Part shown: piece by piece, positions 1-8,121 of the stretch | How positions within the stretch are numbered: position 1 is the stretch's first letter | Layout of the letters: each line of letters begins with the position of its first letter | NCBI RefSeq assembly: GCF_051859565.1 | Contig: NZ_JBHYFK010000001.1 | Location: 124,001 to 188,000 of the forward strand | From: Glycocaulis sp051859565 | GTDB lineage: Bacteria > Pseudomonadota > Alphaproteobacteria > Caulobacterales > Maricaulaceae | Length of the DNA stretch: 64,000 nt | Reading direction: 5' to 3' | Notes under the pieces: model-generated | The model's database searches: none | What the model saw: the letters and a program-made list of their open reading frames with translations, nothing else | What the model was told of the DNA's origin: nothing | Position numbers and translations under genes: made by a program

Positions 1-248
1 GCCTCAAGACGGGCGAAATCCTGTGGCTTGTCTTTCAGATGGACGCTGAGCGCATCGCGGTCCACGCGCCCAGCTGTAATCACATCGGGAAACACGGTAC
101 CGACCGGCTCAACCGCCTCACCGCCCGGCGCATACATCGCCGCCACCGCCGCATCGGCGTCAAAGACCGGCACGCCTTCAGCGGCGAACAGGGAGGCCGT
201 GGTGCTTTTGCCCATACCGATGGAGCCGGTGAGGCCAATCGTGATCAT
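1..248 (-). CDS. coaE: Dephospho-CoA kinase, 3' part cut by window edge
   Basis: Phosphorylates dephospho-CoA at the ribose 3'-OH, the last step of coenzyme A synthesis, in the cytoplasm. Reading the minus strand from ATG at 248 gives MITIGLTGSIGMGKST, the CoaE opening with its Walker A P-loop (GSIGMGKST, residues 8-16), followed by FDAD at the start of the CoA-binding part. About 82 residues are inside the window; the rest lies beyond base 1. A strong ribosome site (GAGGAGAG) precedes the ATG. The start overlaps the aroE stop as ATGA, so the two are translationally coupled. The order ppsR-maf-aroE-coaE leading away from an origin is typical of alphaproteobacteria, where dnaQ usually follows. 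Confidence 0.93.
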   Translation of the reverse strand, partial: MITIGLTGSIGMGKSTTASLFAAEGVPVFDADAAVAAMYAPGGEAVEPVGTVFPDVITAGRVDRDALSVHLKDKPQDFARLE

Positions 249-1066
249 GCCCTCTCCTCCAGCGCGGCTTCCAGCAAGGCCCTGACCTGCGTACCGGCAG
301 GCGCAGGCTGGCCGAAGAACGCCTCAAAGGCCGGGCGGGCCTGGCCGATCAGCATGGAAAGCCCGTCGGCCGTGCGCAGGCCAAGCGCCCGGGCCTGTTT
401 CAGCAGAGGCGTCTCGAGCGGCGCGTACACCATGTCAAAGACAGCGGCGCCGGGCGGCAATGCATCCAGCGGCACGCAGAGCTCCGGTTGTCCCTTCATG
501 CCAAGTGAGGTGGCGTTGATGACAAGGCGGGCGCCCTCTAGCGCAGCCGCCGCTTCGTCCAGCCCGTGGATCCGGGCCGCGCAGCCCATGGAACGGACCA
601 GTTCGCCTGCCCTGTCCCGGCTGCGATTGATGATCCGCACTGGCGCGCCCGACGCATTAAGCACATGAAGCGCCGCACGGGCCGCGCCGCCAGCCCCGAT
701 AAGGACAGCCGGGCCCACACCGGCCTGCCAGCCGCTTTCTGCCAGCGCTGCTTTCACCCCCACAATATCGGTATTGTCCGCCACAATGCCGTCTGGAGTG
801 AAAAGAAGAAGGTTTGCCGCGCCGCAGGCGCGCGCGCCCTCGCTCGCCTCGTCGGCCAGTGCCAGAGCGGCCTGCTTGTGCGGCAAGGTAACATTGATCC
901 CGCGATAACCCCCATCGCGCAGGCGCGATATGGTGGCGGCAAACGCGTCTGGCTGCACGCCGATACGGTCATAGCTGCCGGCAAGCCCCGCATCGGTCAG
1001 CCAGGCCTGCATCATCAGCGGCGAAAGCGAGTGATCGACCGGCCAGCCTGCGACACCGGCTTTCAT
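245..1066 (-). CDS. aroE: Shikimate dehydrogenase
   Basis: NADPH-dependent reduction of 3-dehydroshikimate to shikimate in aromatic amino acid synthesis. The 273-residue product has the family marks: SLSP near residue 13 (shikimate binding), NVTLPHK with catalytic Lys64, NTDxxG with the paired Asp near 100, and the Rossmann loop GAGGAAR near 124-130. Length is normal for AroE. The frame also offers a TTG at 1075 that would overlap the maf stop (TTGA). I prefer ATG at 1066 because GGAGGG lies nine bases upstream of it. Either way the gene is tightly coupled to maf upstream and to coaE downstream. Confidence 0.95.
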   Translation of the reverse strand: MKAGVAGWPVDHSLSPLMMQAWLTDAGLAGSYDRIGVQPDAFAATISRLRDGGYRGINVTLPHKQAALALADEASEGARACGAANLLLFTPDGIVADNTDIVGVKAALAESGWQAGVGPAVLIGAGGAARAALHVLNASGAPVRIINRSRDRAGELVRSMGCAARIHGLDEAAAALEGARLVINATSLGMKGQPELCVPLDALPPGAAVFDMVYAPLETPLLKQARALGLRTADGLSMLIGQARPAFEAFFGQPAPAGTQVRALLEAALEERA

Positions 1067-1071
1067 GACAA

Positions 1072-1659
1072 TCAACCCTCCAGCACGCTGTGCTGGCGCA
1101 GCACATCCAGCAGCGGCAGGAGCGGCAGGCCCAGAACCGAGAAGAAATCGCCTTCTACCCCCTCAAACAGCTGCGCGCCCAGCCCTTCATAGGCATAACC
1201 GCCGACGCCAGCTGTCAGGATAGACCCGGCATCGCGCATATAGCGGTCGAGAAAGCTGTCCGAGACATTGCGGACATGCATCTCGCACCGGCTTTGATGC
1301 TGCCACACAATCTGGCCATCACAGGCCAGTACCAGCCCGCCAACCAGCGCATGCGTCCTGCCGCGCAGCATTATCAGGCGCGCACGGGCCTCTGCCTCAT
1401 CCCGCGACTTGTCATAGGCGCGGCCTTCAAATTCCAGCACCTGATCGGCGCCGAGTACCAGCTTTCCCGCCTGCCGGGGCGAAACCGCCAGGGCTTTCTG
1501 CCGGGCAAGCTCTAGTGCCAGTTCAGCGGGCGTGCCGGCAAAGCCTGCTTTCACGGCGCCCTCATCAATATCCGCCGGATCAATCGTGAAAGGCACGCAG
1601 GCCTTATCCAGAATCGCGCGGCGCGACGCCGAACCGGACGCCAGAACAAGCGCGGTCAT
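1072..1659 (-). CDS. maf: Maf-family nucleotide pyrophosphatase
   Basis: Maf proteins hydrolyse non-canonical or modified nucleoside triphosphates to monophosphates and can slow septation when overproduced. The 195-residue product begins with the signature LASGSASRR (residues 6-14) and carries the GADQVL segment with the acidic catalytic residue. Length is usual. Its ATG overlaps the ppsR stop by four bases (ATGA), placing it in the ppsR-maf-aroE-coaE operon. Substrate preference (dTTP/UTP versus m7GTP subtype) cannot be settled by eye. Confidence 0.92.
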   Translation of the reverse strand: MTALVLASGSASRRAILDKACVPFTIDPADIDEGAVKAGFAGTPAELALELARQKALAVSPRQAGKLVLGADQVLEFEGRAYDKSRDEAEARARLIMLRGRTHALVGGLVLACDGQIVWQHQSRCEMHVRNVSDSFLDRYMRDAGSILTAGVGGYAYEGLGAQLFEGVEGDFFSVLGLPLLPLLDVLRQHSVLEG

Positions 1660-2513
1660 AGCTTGCCTCCCGTCATCTTGCCCCGGTGTTCGGTGAGAAG
1701 ATTGATGATCTTGGCTGCCGTTTCCTCGATGGAGCGCCGTGTGACATCGATGGACGGCACGTTGTGGCGGGCAAACAGGCGCTTGGCAAAAATAAGCTCA
1801 TCCTTCACCGCGCCTTCATCGACATATTCGGTCGAGCGGTCCTCATTCAGATTCAGGAGCCGGTTGCGGCGTATCTGGACTATGCGTTCAGGCGTCGCGT
1901 AAAGCCCTACAATGACAGGTTTTTTATGTGAAAACAGATCGGGGGGAAGCGGCGCTTCGGGCACAAGCGGAATATTGGCCGCGCGCACGCCGCGATTGCC
2001 CAGATAGATGGAGGTCGGGGTTTTCGACGTCCGGCTGATCCCCAGAAGGATTACATCTGCGCTCGCCAGATCATCGCCCTGCCCGTCATCATGGGCCATG
2101 CAGTAATTCATCGCCTCGATACGCCGGTAATAATCGGCATCGAGCGTTCGCTGGGCTCCGGCACGGCCCGTCATCGGCGCGCCCAGGTAGGCCGAGAGCG
2201 TTGTCTCTATCGGGTCCAGCAGGGCAATGGCGGGAATGGACAGCTCCGCACAACGCGTTTCAAGAGCCTCCCGGAGCTCCTGATTGACGACCGTGTACAT
2301 GACCACGCCCGGGAAAGCTTCGACATGCTCCAGCGCACGCGTCATCTGGCGTGGTGAGCGTACAAGCGCAAACAGGTGTTCGATCGGCTGGCCACGGTCA
2401 AACTGCGCGGCGGAGGCACGCATGGCGCTCATCAGCGTTTCGCCCGTGGAATCAGAGATCATATGGACATGAAAATAGATCTTTATGTCCGGTGCGCGTT
2501 GGGAAGTGGGCAT
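1656..2513 (-). CDS. ppsR: Pyruvate phosphate dikinase / PEP synthase regulatory protein (kinase-pyrophosphorylase)
   Basis: DUF299-family bifunctional enzyme that inactivates pyruvate phosphate dikinase or PEP synthase by ADP-dependent phosphorylation and reactivates it by Pi-dependent phosphorolysis. The 285-residue product has the N-terminal SDSTGET motif (20-26) and the P-loop-like GISRTSKTPTS (158-168), both hallmarks of the family. AAGGA lies just upstream of ATG 2513. It is the first gene of the leftward operon and is divergent from hemE across the presumed origin. In Caulobacter the gene beside the origin opposite hemE belongs, as far as I recall, to this same family. Confidence 0.9.
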   Translation of the reverse strand: MPTSQRAPDIKIYFHVHMISDSTGETLMSAMRASAAQFDRGQPIEHLFALVRSPRQMTRALEHVEAFPGVVMYTVVNQELREALETRCAELSIPAIALLDPIETTLSAYLGAPMTGRAGAQRTLDADYYRRIEAMNYCMAHDDGQGDDLASADVILLGISRTSKTPTSIYLGNRGVRAANIPLVPEAPLPPDLFSHKKPVIVGLYATPERIVQIRRNRLLNLNEDRSTEYVDEGAVKDELIFAKRLFARHNVPSIDVTRRSIEETAAKIINLLTEHRGKMTGGKL

Positions 2514-2795
2514 GATATCCTTCTTGAAGACCGCGTGATCTGAGCGCTGGCGGGCTGCAGCTCAAGCGTTAGCCCGTTCTGCCCCGCCTGTGAACAAGCT
2601 GTCAGCAAACATGTCAGCCTGTCCCCGCTCACCCCGCTGGTGGCAAGATCACAGGCGAAGTGGCCATCGTCACCCACATCCCATCCCCGGTCATCCACCG
2701 GACAGCCCGTTCCGGGAAATGGCAAATCATGCGCTGTCGACGAAGGGCGCAAAGGCTCATTGGCCGCACCACACTATCCCCGGCACCCTCACGCA

Positions 2796-2810
2796 TTAAT
2801 GTTTTGTTAA
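2796..2810. promoter_or_regulatory. CtrA binding box, perfect TTAA-N7-TTAA
   Basis: TTAATGTTTTGTTAA matches the full CtrA recognition sequence (two TTAA half-sites seven bases apart). CtrA is the cell-cycle master regulator of Caulobacter-like bacteria and blocks replication initiation by occupying sites of this kind in the origin. It may also regulate hemE, whose start is about 240 bases away. Confidence 0.8.
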
Positions 2811-2816
2811 AAAAGA

Positions 2817-2831
2817 TGAATTTTGAGTTAA
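2817..2831. promoter_or_regulatory. Second CtrA-like box (TGAA-N7-TTAA)
   Basis: TGAATTTTGAGTTAA has one half-site mismatch to TTAA-N7-TTAA. It starts 21 bases after the perfect box, i.e. two helical turns, so both would lie on the same DNA face and could be bound cooperatively. The cooperative-binding idea is inference. Confidence 0.5.
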
Positions 2832-2874
2832 TATCCAAATCAACAGCCGCGGCAGAGCGGCTGGTGCGGCACAT

Positions 2875-2931
2875 TTGCCCACAGGGTGTGAAATACGCGG
2901 ATAACAGGGTAAGGAACCTGCGTTTTCCACG
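2875..2931. promoter_or_regulatory. Cluster of three degenerate DnaA-box-like nonamers
   Basis: TTGCCCACA (2875-2883), TTATCCGCG on the minus strand (2896-2904) and TTTTCCACG (2923-2931) each match TTATCCACA at seven of nine positions. Similar weak matches occur at 2691-2699 (TCATCCACC) and on the minus strand at 2589-2597 (TTGTTCACA). Caulobacter-type origins also use degenerate DnaA sites, but each match alone is weak; only the clustering beside CtrA boxes makes them worth listing. Confidence 0.4.
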
Positions 2932-3052
2932 ATGCTGACAGGCCTACGACTCATCTCCTTCCAAATTTTCTTTTTCATTTGAGAAAGAAGAGTGTGGAGG
3001 AAAGCATACCCGAGGCCCGTCAGCTGCCAGTGATATCAGAGGGTAACGGCCG

Positions 3053-4078
3053 ATGACCGAACGCGCGCTTTTGAAGGTTCTTGCCGGAGAGAGCTTGAAG
3101 ACTCCTCCGGTATGGCTGATGCGTCAGGCCGGGCGTTACCTGCCTGAATACCGCGCGGTGCGTGCCCAGCAGCCCGATTTCATTGCCTTCTGCCTGAACC
3201 CTCAGGCCGCAGCCGAAGTCACCCTGCAGCCGATCCGCCGATACGGGTTTGATGCCTCCATCGTGTTTGCCGACATTTTGCTGATCCCCCATGCGATGGG
3301 CCAGAAAGTGTGGTTCGAGAAGGGTGAGGGTCCAAGGCTGGCGGCGATGTCGCTCGATACGCTTTCAGCACTTCGCCCGGATGGGGCAGCGCAGAAGCTT
3401 TCCGCGGTCTGTGAGACTTTGCGCCTCGTACGCGCTGGCCTGCCGGACAGCTGCACGCTGATCGGCTTTGCTGGCGCGCCCTGGACGGTGGCGACCTACA
3501 TGATCGAGGGCGGTGGATCGAAAGACCGCTGGAAGGCCCGCACCGCCGCCTGGAGCGAACCGGAAACGTTTGACCGGCTGCTGGCCAATCTGGCTGATGC
3601 GACCGCCGACTATTTGATCGCGCAGGCAAAAGCCGGCGCAGACGTGCTGAAAATCTTTGAAAGCTGGGCTGAAGGCCTGCCTGCGCCCTTGTTCAACCGT
3701 GTCGTCATCGCGCCCACACGGCGCATAGTCGAGCGTGTGCGGGCAGCGGGCATCACCGCCCCCATTATCGGTTTTCCCAAAGGCGCGGGGCCGCACTATG
3801 TCCGCTACGCCGAAGAGACCGGGATTGATGCCATCGCCACCGATCACGGCCTTGATACCGACTGGGCCGTGGCCAATCTGCCGCGCTCCATGCCGGTTCA
3901 GGGTCAGCTCGATCCTGCCGTGTTGAAAGCAGGCGGGGCCGCGCTGAAATCGGAGGTCAGCCGTCTGCTCGACGCATGGGGGGGGCGGCCCTATGTCTTC
4001 AATCTCGGACACGGGATCAATCCTGATGTGCCGCCTGAACATGTGAGCGAGCTGCTGGCCCATATACGCGGGCGCTAG
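3053..4078 (+). CDS. hemE: Uroporphyrinogen decarboxylase
   Basis: Removes four carboxyl groups from uroporphyrinogen III to give coproporphyrinogen III in haem synthesis. The 341-residue product opens with the family signature PPVWLMRQAGRYLPEY (about residues 18-33) and has the second signature GFAGAPWTVATYMIEG near 135-150. Length is normal. GAGGG lies about ten bases before ATG 3053. It is the first gene to the right of the candidate origin and is followed after 32 bases by hemH, then hemJ, giving a three-gene haem cluster. Confidence 0.97.
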   Translation: MTERALLKVLAGESLKTPPVWLMRQAGRYLPEYRAVRAQQPDFIAFCLNPQAAAEVTLQPIRRYGFDASIVFADILLIPHAMGQKVWFEKGEGPRLAAMSLDTLSALRPDGAAQKLSAVCETLRLVRAGLPDSCTLIGFAGAPWTVATYMIEGGGSKDRWKARTAAWSEPETFDRLLANLADATADYLIAQAKAGADVLKIFESWAEGLPAPLFNRVVIAPTRRIVERVRAAGITAPIIGFPKGAGPHYVRYAEETGIDAIATDHGLDTDWAVANLPRSMPVQGQLDPAVLKAGGAALKSEVSRLLDAWGGRPYVFNLGHGINPDVPPEHVSELLAHIRGR

Positions 4079-4110
4079 CACGCGCCTTAAGACAAGCCGG
4101 AGTAGACTCT

Positions 4111-5175
4111 ATGGGCCGTAAAATCGCTGTTGTGCTGTTCAATCTGGGCGGGCCGGACGGGCAGGCAAGCGTAAAGCCCTTTCTGCGCAACCTGTTCAAT
4201 GATCCGGCCATCATCTATGCGCCCTGGCCCGTCCGCCCCCTGCTGGCCTGGCTGATTTCCACAACGCGTGGACCCAAGGCTGCCAAGGAATACGCCAAGA
4301 TGGGCGGCGGCTCTCCCATAGTGCCGGAGACCGAAAAACAGGCGGCAGCCCTCACCTCCGCTCTGCAGGCTGCTCTGCCCGGCGACGAGATCCGCTGCTT
4401 CCTGGCCATGCGCTACTGGCATCCTTTCACTCATGAAGCGGCCGAGGCGGTAAAGGCCTGGGGCGCGGATGAAGTGGTGCTTTTGCCGCTCTATCCGCAG
4501 TTTTCGACCACCACGACGGCCAGCTCGCTCAAGGCCTGGCGCGATGCGGGCGGCGGGGAAGCGCGCACGATCTGCTGCTTCCCGCGCGAGGCCGACTTCA
4601 TAGCCGCCCATGCAGGCCTGATCCGCGACGCTTGGCAGAAGGCCGGAAAGCCAGACAATGTACGCGTGCTGCATTCCGCCCATGGCCTGCCAGAGATCAC
4701 CATCCAGCGCGGGGATCCCTATCAGTGGCAGGTGGAGGAGACGGTGAAGGTGGTAACCGCGCTTCTGCCGGAGCTGAGCGATCATATCACCTGCTTCCAG
4801 TCGAAAGTCGGCCCATTGAAATGGATCGGGCCTTCAACTGAAGACATGGTGGAAGAGGGGGCGAAAGAGGGAAAACACATCATCCTGTCGCCCATTGCCT
4901 TTGTGTCCGAGCATATCGAGACGCTTGTGGAGCTGGATGAGGAATATGCCGAGCTGGCGCACGAACACGGCGCGGCTGGCTACACCCGCGTGCCAGCGCT
5001 GGGTGTAACACCAGACTTCATCAAGGCGCTGGCCGGGCTGGTCGTGGATGCGCTCGAGGGCTCGGCCGGGCTGAAGCCGCCATCGGGTACGCCCATATGC
5101 CCGGCTGAATTTGGCCGCTGCCCGTGCCGCGAAGCAGGTTATAAGGGCGTGGCAAGCCAGCCAGAGGCCGCCTGA
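4111..5175 (+). CDS. hemH: Ferrochelatase, probable [2Fe-2S] type
   Basis: Inserts Fe2+ into protoporphyrin IX, the last step of protohaem synthesis. The 354-residue product has the N-terminal FNLGGPD, GGGSPI, and the active-site HSAHGLP. The C-terminal tail has Cys330, Cys337 and Cys339 in a C-x6-C-x-C arrangement plus an internal Cys pair at 155-156. This matches the ligand layout reported for [2Fe-2S] ferrochelatases, including those of Caulobacter and mycobacteria; the cluster itself is inferred. GGAG precedes ATG 4111. The stop overlaps the hemJ start (TGATG), so the two are coupled. Confidence 0.96.
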   Translation: MGRKIAVVLFNLGGPDGQASVKPFLRNLFNDPAIIYAPWPVRPLLAWLISTTRGPKAAKEYAKMGGGSPIVPETEKQAAALTSALQAALPGDEIRCFLAMRYWHPFTHEAAEAVKAWGADEVVLLPLYPQFSTTTTASSLKAWRDAGGGEARTICCFPREADFIAAHAGLIRDAWQKAGKPDNVRVLHSAHGLPEITIQRGDPYQWQVEETVKVVTALLPELSDHITCFQSKVGPLKWIGPSTEDMVEEGAKEGKHIILSPIAFVSEHIETLVELDEEYAELAHEHGAAGYTRVPALGVTPDFIKALAGLVVDALEGSAGLKPPSGTPICPAEFGRCPCREAGYKGVASQPEAA

Positions 5176-5621
5176 TGGATTTTCTCCTGCCCTATTATGA
5201 TGTGCTCAAAGCCCTGCACATCGTGTCGGTGATCTTCTGGATGGCCGGCATGCTCTACCTGCCACGCCTGTTTGTGTATCACCACACCGCCACGCCAGGC
5301 GGGGAGCTGGAAACCGCTCTCCTCAAGCAGGAGAAAAACCTCAATCGCATCATCATGGGCCCGGCGCTTATCGCGGTCTGGCTCTTTGCCATATTGATGA
5401 TTGCGGCAAACCCCGCCCTGTTCAGCCAGGGCTGGTTTCACGGCAAGCTGGCGCTGGTGATCGCGCTGTCCGGCGTACACGGGTTTTATGCGGCCAGCGC
5501 GAAGCGCTTTGCCAAAGGCGAACGCCCGCGCAGCGAGAAGTTCTGGCGGATGCTCAATGAAGTACCGGCGGTGGCGGCGATTATCATTGTATTACTGGCA
5601 GTGCTGAAGCCTTTCGCTTGA
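5175..5621 (+). CDS. hemJ: Protoporphyrinogen IX oxidase HemJ
   Basis: HemJ (formerly UPF0093) oxidises protoporphyrinogen IX to protoporphyrin IX in the inner membrane and replaces HemG/HemY in most alphaproteobacteria. The 148-residue product is hydrophobic with four likely membrane helices. It has the conserved N-terminal His15 in KALHIVSV, MAGMLYLPRLFVYH, and a conserved Lys in QEKNLNRIIMGPAL. The start codon overlaps the hemH stop. Product and neighbour enzyme act on consecutive intermediates. Confidence 0.94.
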   Translation: MDFLLPYYDVLKALHIVSVIFWMAGMLYLPRLFVYHHTATPGGELETALLKQEKNLNRIIMGPALIAVWLFAILMIAANPALFSQGWFHGKLALVIALSGVHGFYAASAKRFAKGERPRSEKFWRMLNEVPAVAAIIIVLLAVLKPFA

Positions 5622-5893
5622 CGGCTGCGGGCGCTTGTGTCACGCCTAAGCCATAACCGCCCGCCTGCGGACGGCTTCCCCCTTTATCGTGCTGTCCTTG
5701 GCGTATAGCTTTGCGGTCTGGCACGCTCTCGAAACACAGTCTTGCCCGCCTGCAGCCCGTGAGGGCCGCGTTCGCGGGACCGGAACCAGCAGCTTGTGCC
5801 AGGCATTAGCCCTAAAGCGCATGTCTGCTCGCGCAAAGGCCGATCCCGGTCAGGCATTTCACCTTCCCGTCCGCTTCTCAAAAAGACCTCCCC

Positions 5894-7222
5894 ATGACCG
5901 ATCAGAACGACACGCCCGAAACCGATCTCGACGAGATTGCGACGCCCACCCCCGACGGTCGGCGCATGTCCTTGCAGGAGCTGAAGGAAAAGTCTCCGGC
6001 AGACCTTCTCCAGCTTGCCGAGAGCCTTGATATCGAAAATGCCGCCTCGCTGCGCAAGCAGGGCATGATGTTCGCGATCCTCAAGGCACTGGCCGAGGAA
6101 GGTGTGGAGATTCATGGCGGCGGTACGCTGGAAGTGCTGCAGGACGGGTTTGGTTTCCTGCGCTCACCGGAGGCCAATTATCTTGCCGGGCCGGATGACA
6201 TCTATGTTTCGCCCAACCAGATCCGCAAGTTTGGCCTGCGCAATGGCGACACGGTGGACGGCGAGATTCGCGCCCCGCGCGATGGCGAGCGCTATTTCGC
6301 ACTGCTCAAAGTCAACGCGATCAATTTCCAGCCCACCGATCAGGCCAAGCACAAGGTCCATTTCGACAATCTGACCCCGCTCTATCCCGAGAGCCGGTTC
6401 ATCATGGAAAACCCGGACCCGACCAAGAAAGACCGTACGGGCCGGGTGATCGACATTGTGGCCCCGCTCGGCAAGGGCCAGCGCGCCCTTATCGTCGCCC
6501 CGCCGCGCACTGGTAAGACGATGGTCCTGCAGAATATCGCGCACGCCATCGAGACCAATCATCCCGAATGCTACCTCATGGTGCTGCTCATCGATGAGCG
6601 CCCGGAGGAAGTGACCGACATGCAGCGCACGGTGAAGGGCGAGGTTATCGCCTCCACCTTCGATGAGCCGGCGACGCGTCACGTCCAGGTCGCCGAAATG
6701 GTGATCGAGAAGGCCAAACGCCTCGTCGAGCATGGCCGCGATGTGGTGATCCTGCTGGATTCCATCACGCGCCTTGGCCGCGCCTACAACACCGTGGTGC
6801 CGAGCTCCGGCAAGGTGCTGACCGGCGGTGTCGATGCCAACGCCCTGCAACGCCCGAAACGCTTCTTCGGTGCCGCCCGCAATATCGAGGAAGGCGGCTC
6901 GCTGACCATCATCGCCACCGCGCTGATCGATACCGGCAGCCGCATGGACGAGGTGATCTTCGAGGAGTTCAAGGGCACGGGTAACTCCGAGATCGTCCTT
7001 GACCGCAAAGTCGCCGACAAGCGCGTCTTCCCGGCCATCGACATCCTCAAGTCTGGCACCCGGAAAGAAGAGCTCCTGGTCGACAAGAAGAATCTCGCCA
7101 AGACCTATGTGCTGCGCCGCATCCTCAACCCGATGGGTCCGCAGGACGCGATCGACTTCCTGCTCGGCAAGCTCAAAGAGACCAAGACCAATGACGAGTT
7201 CTTCGATTCGATGAACACCTGA
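5894..7222 (+). CDS. rho: Transcription termination factor Rho
   Basis: Hexameric RNA-dependent ATPase that ends transcription at unstructured C-rich sites. The 442-residue product has the Rho N-terminal helical part, the cold-shock-type RNA-binding domain with GFGFLRS, the Walker A PPRTGKT (203-209), and the R-loop region near DSITRLGRAYN. Length is slightly above the E. coli protein. The 272-base stretch between hemJ and rho has no gene; a long rho leader is usual because rho transcription is autoregulated by attenuation in other bacteria. I see no clear intrinsic terminator in it. Confidence 0.97.
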   Translation: MTDQNDTPETDLDEIATPTPDGRRMSLQELKEKSPADLLQLAESLDIENAASLRKQGMMFAILKALAEEGVEIHGGGTLEVLQDGFGFLRSPEANYLAGPDDIYVSPNQIRKFGLRNGDTVDGEIRAPRDGERYFALLKVNAINFQPTDQAKHKVHFDNLTPLYPESRFIMENPDPTKKDRTGRVIDIVAPLGKGQRALIVAPPRTGKTMVLQNIAHAIETNHPECYLMVLLIDERPEEVTDMQRTVKGEVIASTFDEPATRHVQVAEMVIEKAKRLVEHGRDVVILLDSITRLGRAYNTVVPSSGKVLTGGVDANALQRPKRFFGAARNIEEGGSLTIIATALIDTGSRMDEVIFEEFKGTGNSEIVLDRKVADKRVFPAIDILKSGTRKEELLVDKKNLAKTYVLRRILNPMGPQDAIDFLLGKLKETKTNDEFFDSMNT

Positions 7223-7377
7223 TACCTGGTCTTCCCTCGCATCCGCCCGGTCAGTTCCGCGCACTAGCGCGGGTGGCCGGCCGGCCTTGCGGGCCTGCGG
7301 CCCGTGACGCGAAAGTCTGTGCTTTCCAGCGGTGTAAAAGGCGCTAGTCTCCCGCAATTCTGTTGCGGGAGACTTCC

Positions 7378-8007
7378 ATGAGCCACGACGCAAATCTGAT
7401 CCTGTTCCACGCCCCCATGACCCGGTCTATCCGCGCCCGCTGGGCGATGGAGGAGATGGGGCTGGATTACCGGCTGGAGCGCGTGGCCTTTGACCGCGGC
7501 AATGTGGGCGGGGATGAATACCGCAAGATCCACCCCTTGCAGAAAATCCCGGCCCTGAAAGACGGCGACGCGGTGATTCTGGAATCGGTGGCGATCGTCG
7601 AATATCTGATCAATCGCTACGGCCCGACACCGCTGCGCGTGGATCCGTCCGAGGCTGATTATCCGCGCTATCTCGAATGGCTGCACTATGCGGAGGGCTC
7701 GATGGGGATGCCGGTCAGCCTCCTGCTCGCCCACACCACCCTCCTGCCTGAAGCCCAGCGCAATGAGGGCATCGCCAAATGGGCCAAGCGGGAGGTGGAC
7801 AAGCATCTTGAGCTGATCGCCGCGCGCGGCCTTGAGGGCCGCGACTGGCTGGCGGCGGACCGCTTCACCGCGGCCGACATTTCGGTCGGTTACCTGTTGT
7901 ATTTGCTGAAGATCATCCGTCAGCTGAAAGACGCCCCTGCGCCGGTGCTGGCCTATTGGGAGCGTATGACGGCGATGGAAAGCTGGCAGAAGGCAAGCGC
8001 GGAATAG
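7378..8007 (+). CDS. Glutathione S-transferase family protein
   Basis: The 209-residue product has a thioredoxin-like N-terminal half with the glutathione-site segment KIPALKDGD and ESVAIVEYL (the Glu-Ser pair that contacts the glutathione glutamyl group). A helical C-terminal half contains FTAADISVGY, the conserved N-capping motif of GSTs. Start: ATG 7378 is chosen over an in-frame TTG 15 bases upstream because GGGAG lies eight bases before it. The natural substrate is unknown. The gene is separate from rho and followed by a REP-like repeat. Confidence 0.88.
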   Translation: MSHDANLILFHAPMTRSIRARWAMEEMGLDYRLERVAFDRGNVGGDEYRKIHPLQKIPALKDGDAVILESVAIVEYLINRYGPTPLRVDPSEADYPRYLEWLHYAEGSMGMPVSLLLAHTTLLPEAQRNEGIAKWAKREVDKHLELIAARGLEGRDWLAADRFTAADISVGYLLYLLKIIRQLKDAPAPVLAYWERMTAMESWQKASAE

Positions 8008-8020
8008 GGAATCTCTGCGT

Positions 8021-8105
8021 GAAACCCCGGACGCGAAGCGATCCGGGGCCTTGTGCCAGTTCGGCCTGAGGTCCCGGCTCTGCGCTACGCTTGGCCGGGA
8101 GTTCA
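8021..8105. repeat. REP-like palindromic repeat pair, copy A
   Basis: Two adjacent imperfect inverted repeats in the intergenic space after the glutathione transferase: one at about 8025-8048 (CCCCGG...CCGGGG) and one at 8072-8100 (TCCCGGC...GCCGGGA). Both units recur, reverse-complemented, at 61796-61993 with about one mismatch in 30 bases each. Sequence identity between two distant intergenic sites shows a dispersed element rather than two chance terminators. Confidence 0.75.
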
Positions 8106-8121
8106 GGGGGCCTCAAGCCCC

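Larger units (their letters stand above)
2514..3052. other. oriC: Candidate chromosomal replication origin (oriC) between ppsR and hemE
   Basis: A 539-base non-coding gap between two divergent operons. In Caulobacter crescentus the origin sits next to hemE and is bound by CtrA and DnaA. Visible here: a perfect CtrA box at 2796-2810, a near-perfect one at 2817-2831, an AT-rich stretch around 2796-2842 and another near 2963-2990, several 7-of-9 DnaA-box-like nonamers, and one GANTC (CcrM-type) site at 2948-2952. Genes on both sides are transcribed away from the gap, the usual co-orientation with replication forks, and the parS cluster with parAB lies 7-12 kb away. The position and CtrA box are seen; origin function is inferred. 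Confidence 0.8.

Noticed and set aside
2899..2912. GGATAACAGGGTAA, identical to the core of the I-SceI homing-endonuclease site
   Set aside because: Only 14 of 18 bases match, no homing endonuclease or intron is present, and it lies in the presumed origin where other functions explain the sequence. Treated as chance.
6164..7393. Long open frame antisense to rho (409 codons)
   Set aside because: High-GC genes give long mirror frames; the product has no family features and rho is certain.
8021..8105. Ordinary intrinsic terminator after the glutathione transferase
   Set aside because: No T run, and near-identical copies 54 kb away indicate a dispersed repeat. It may still slow polymerase.
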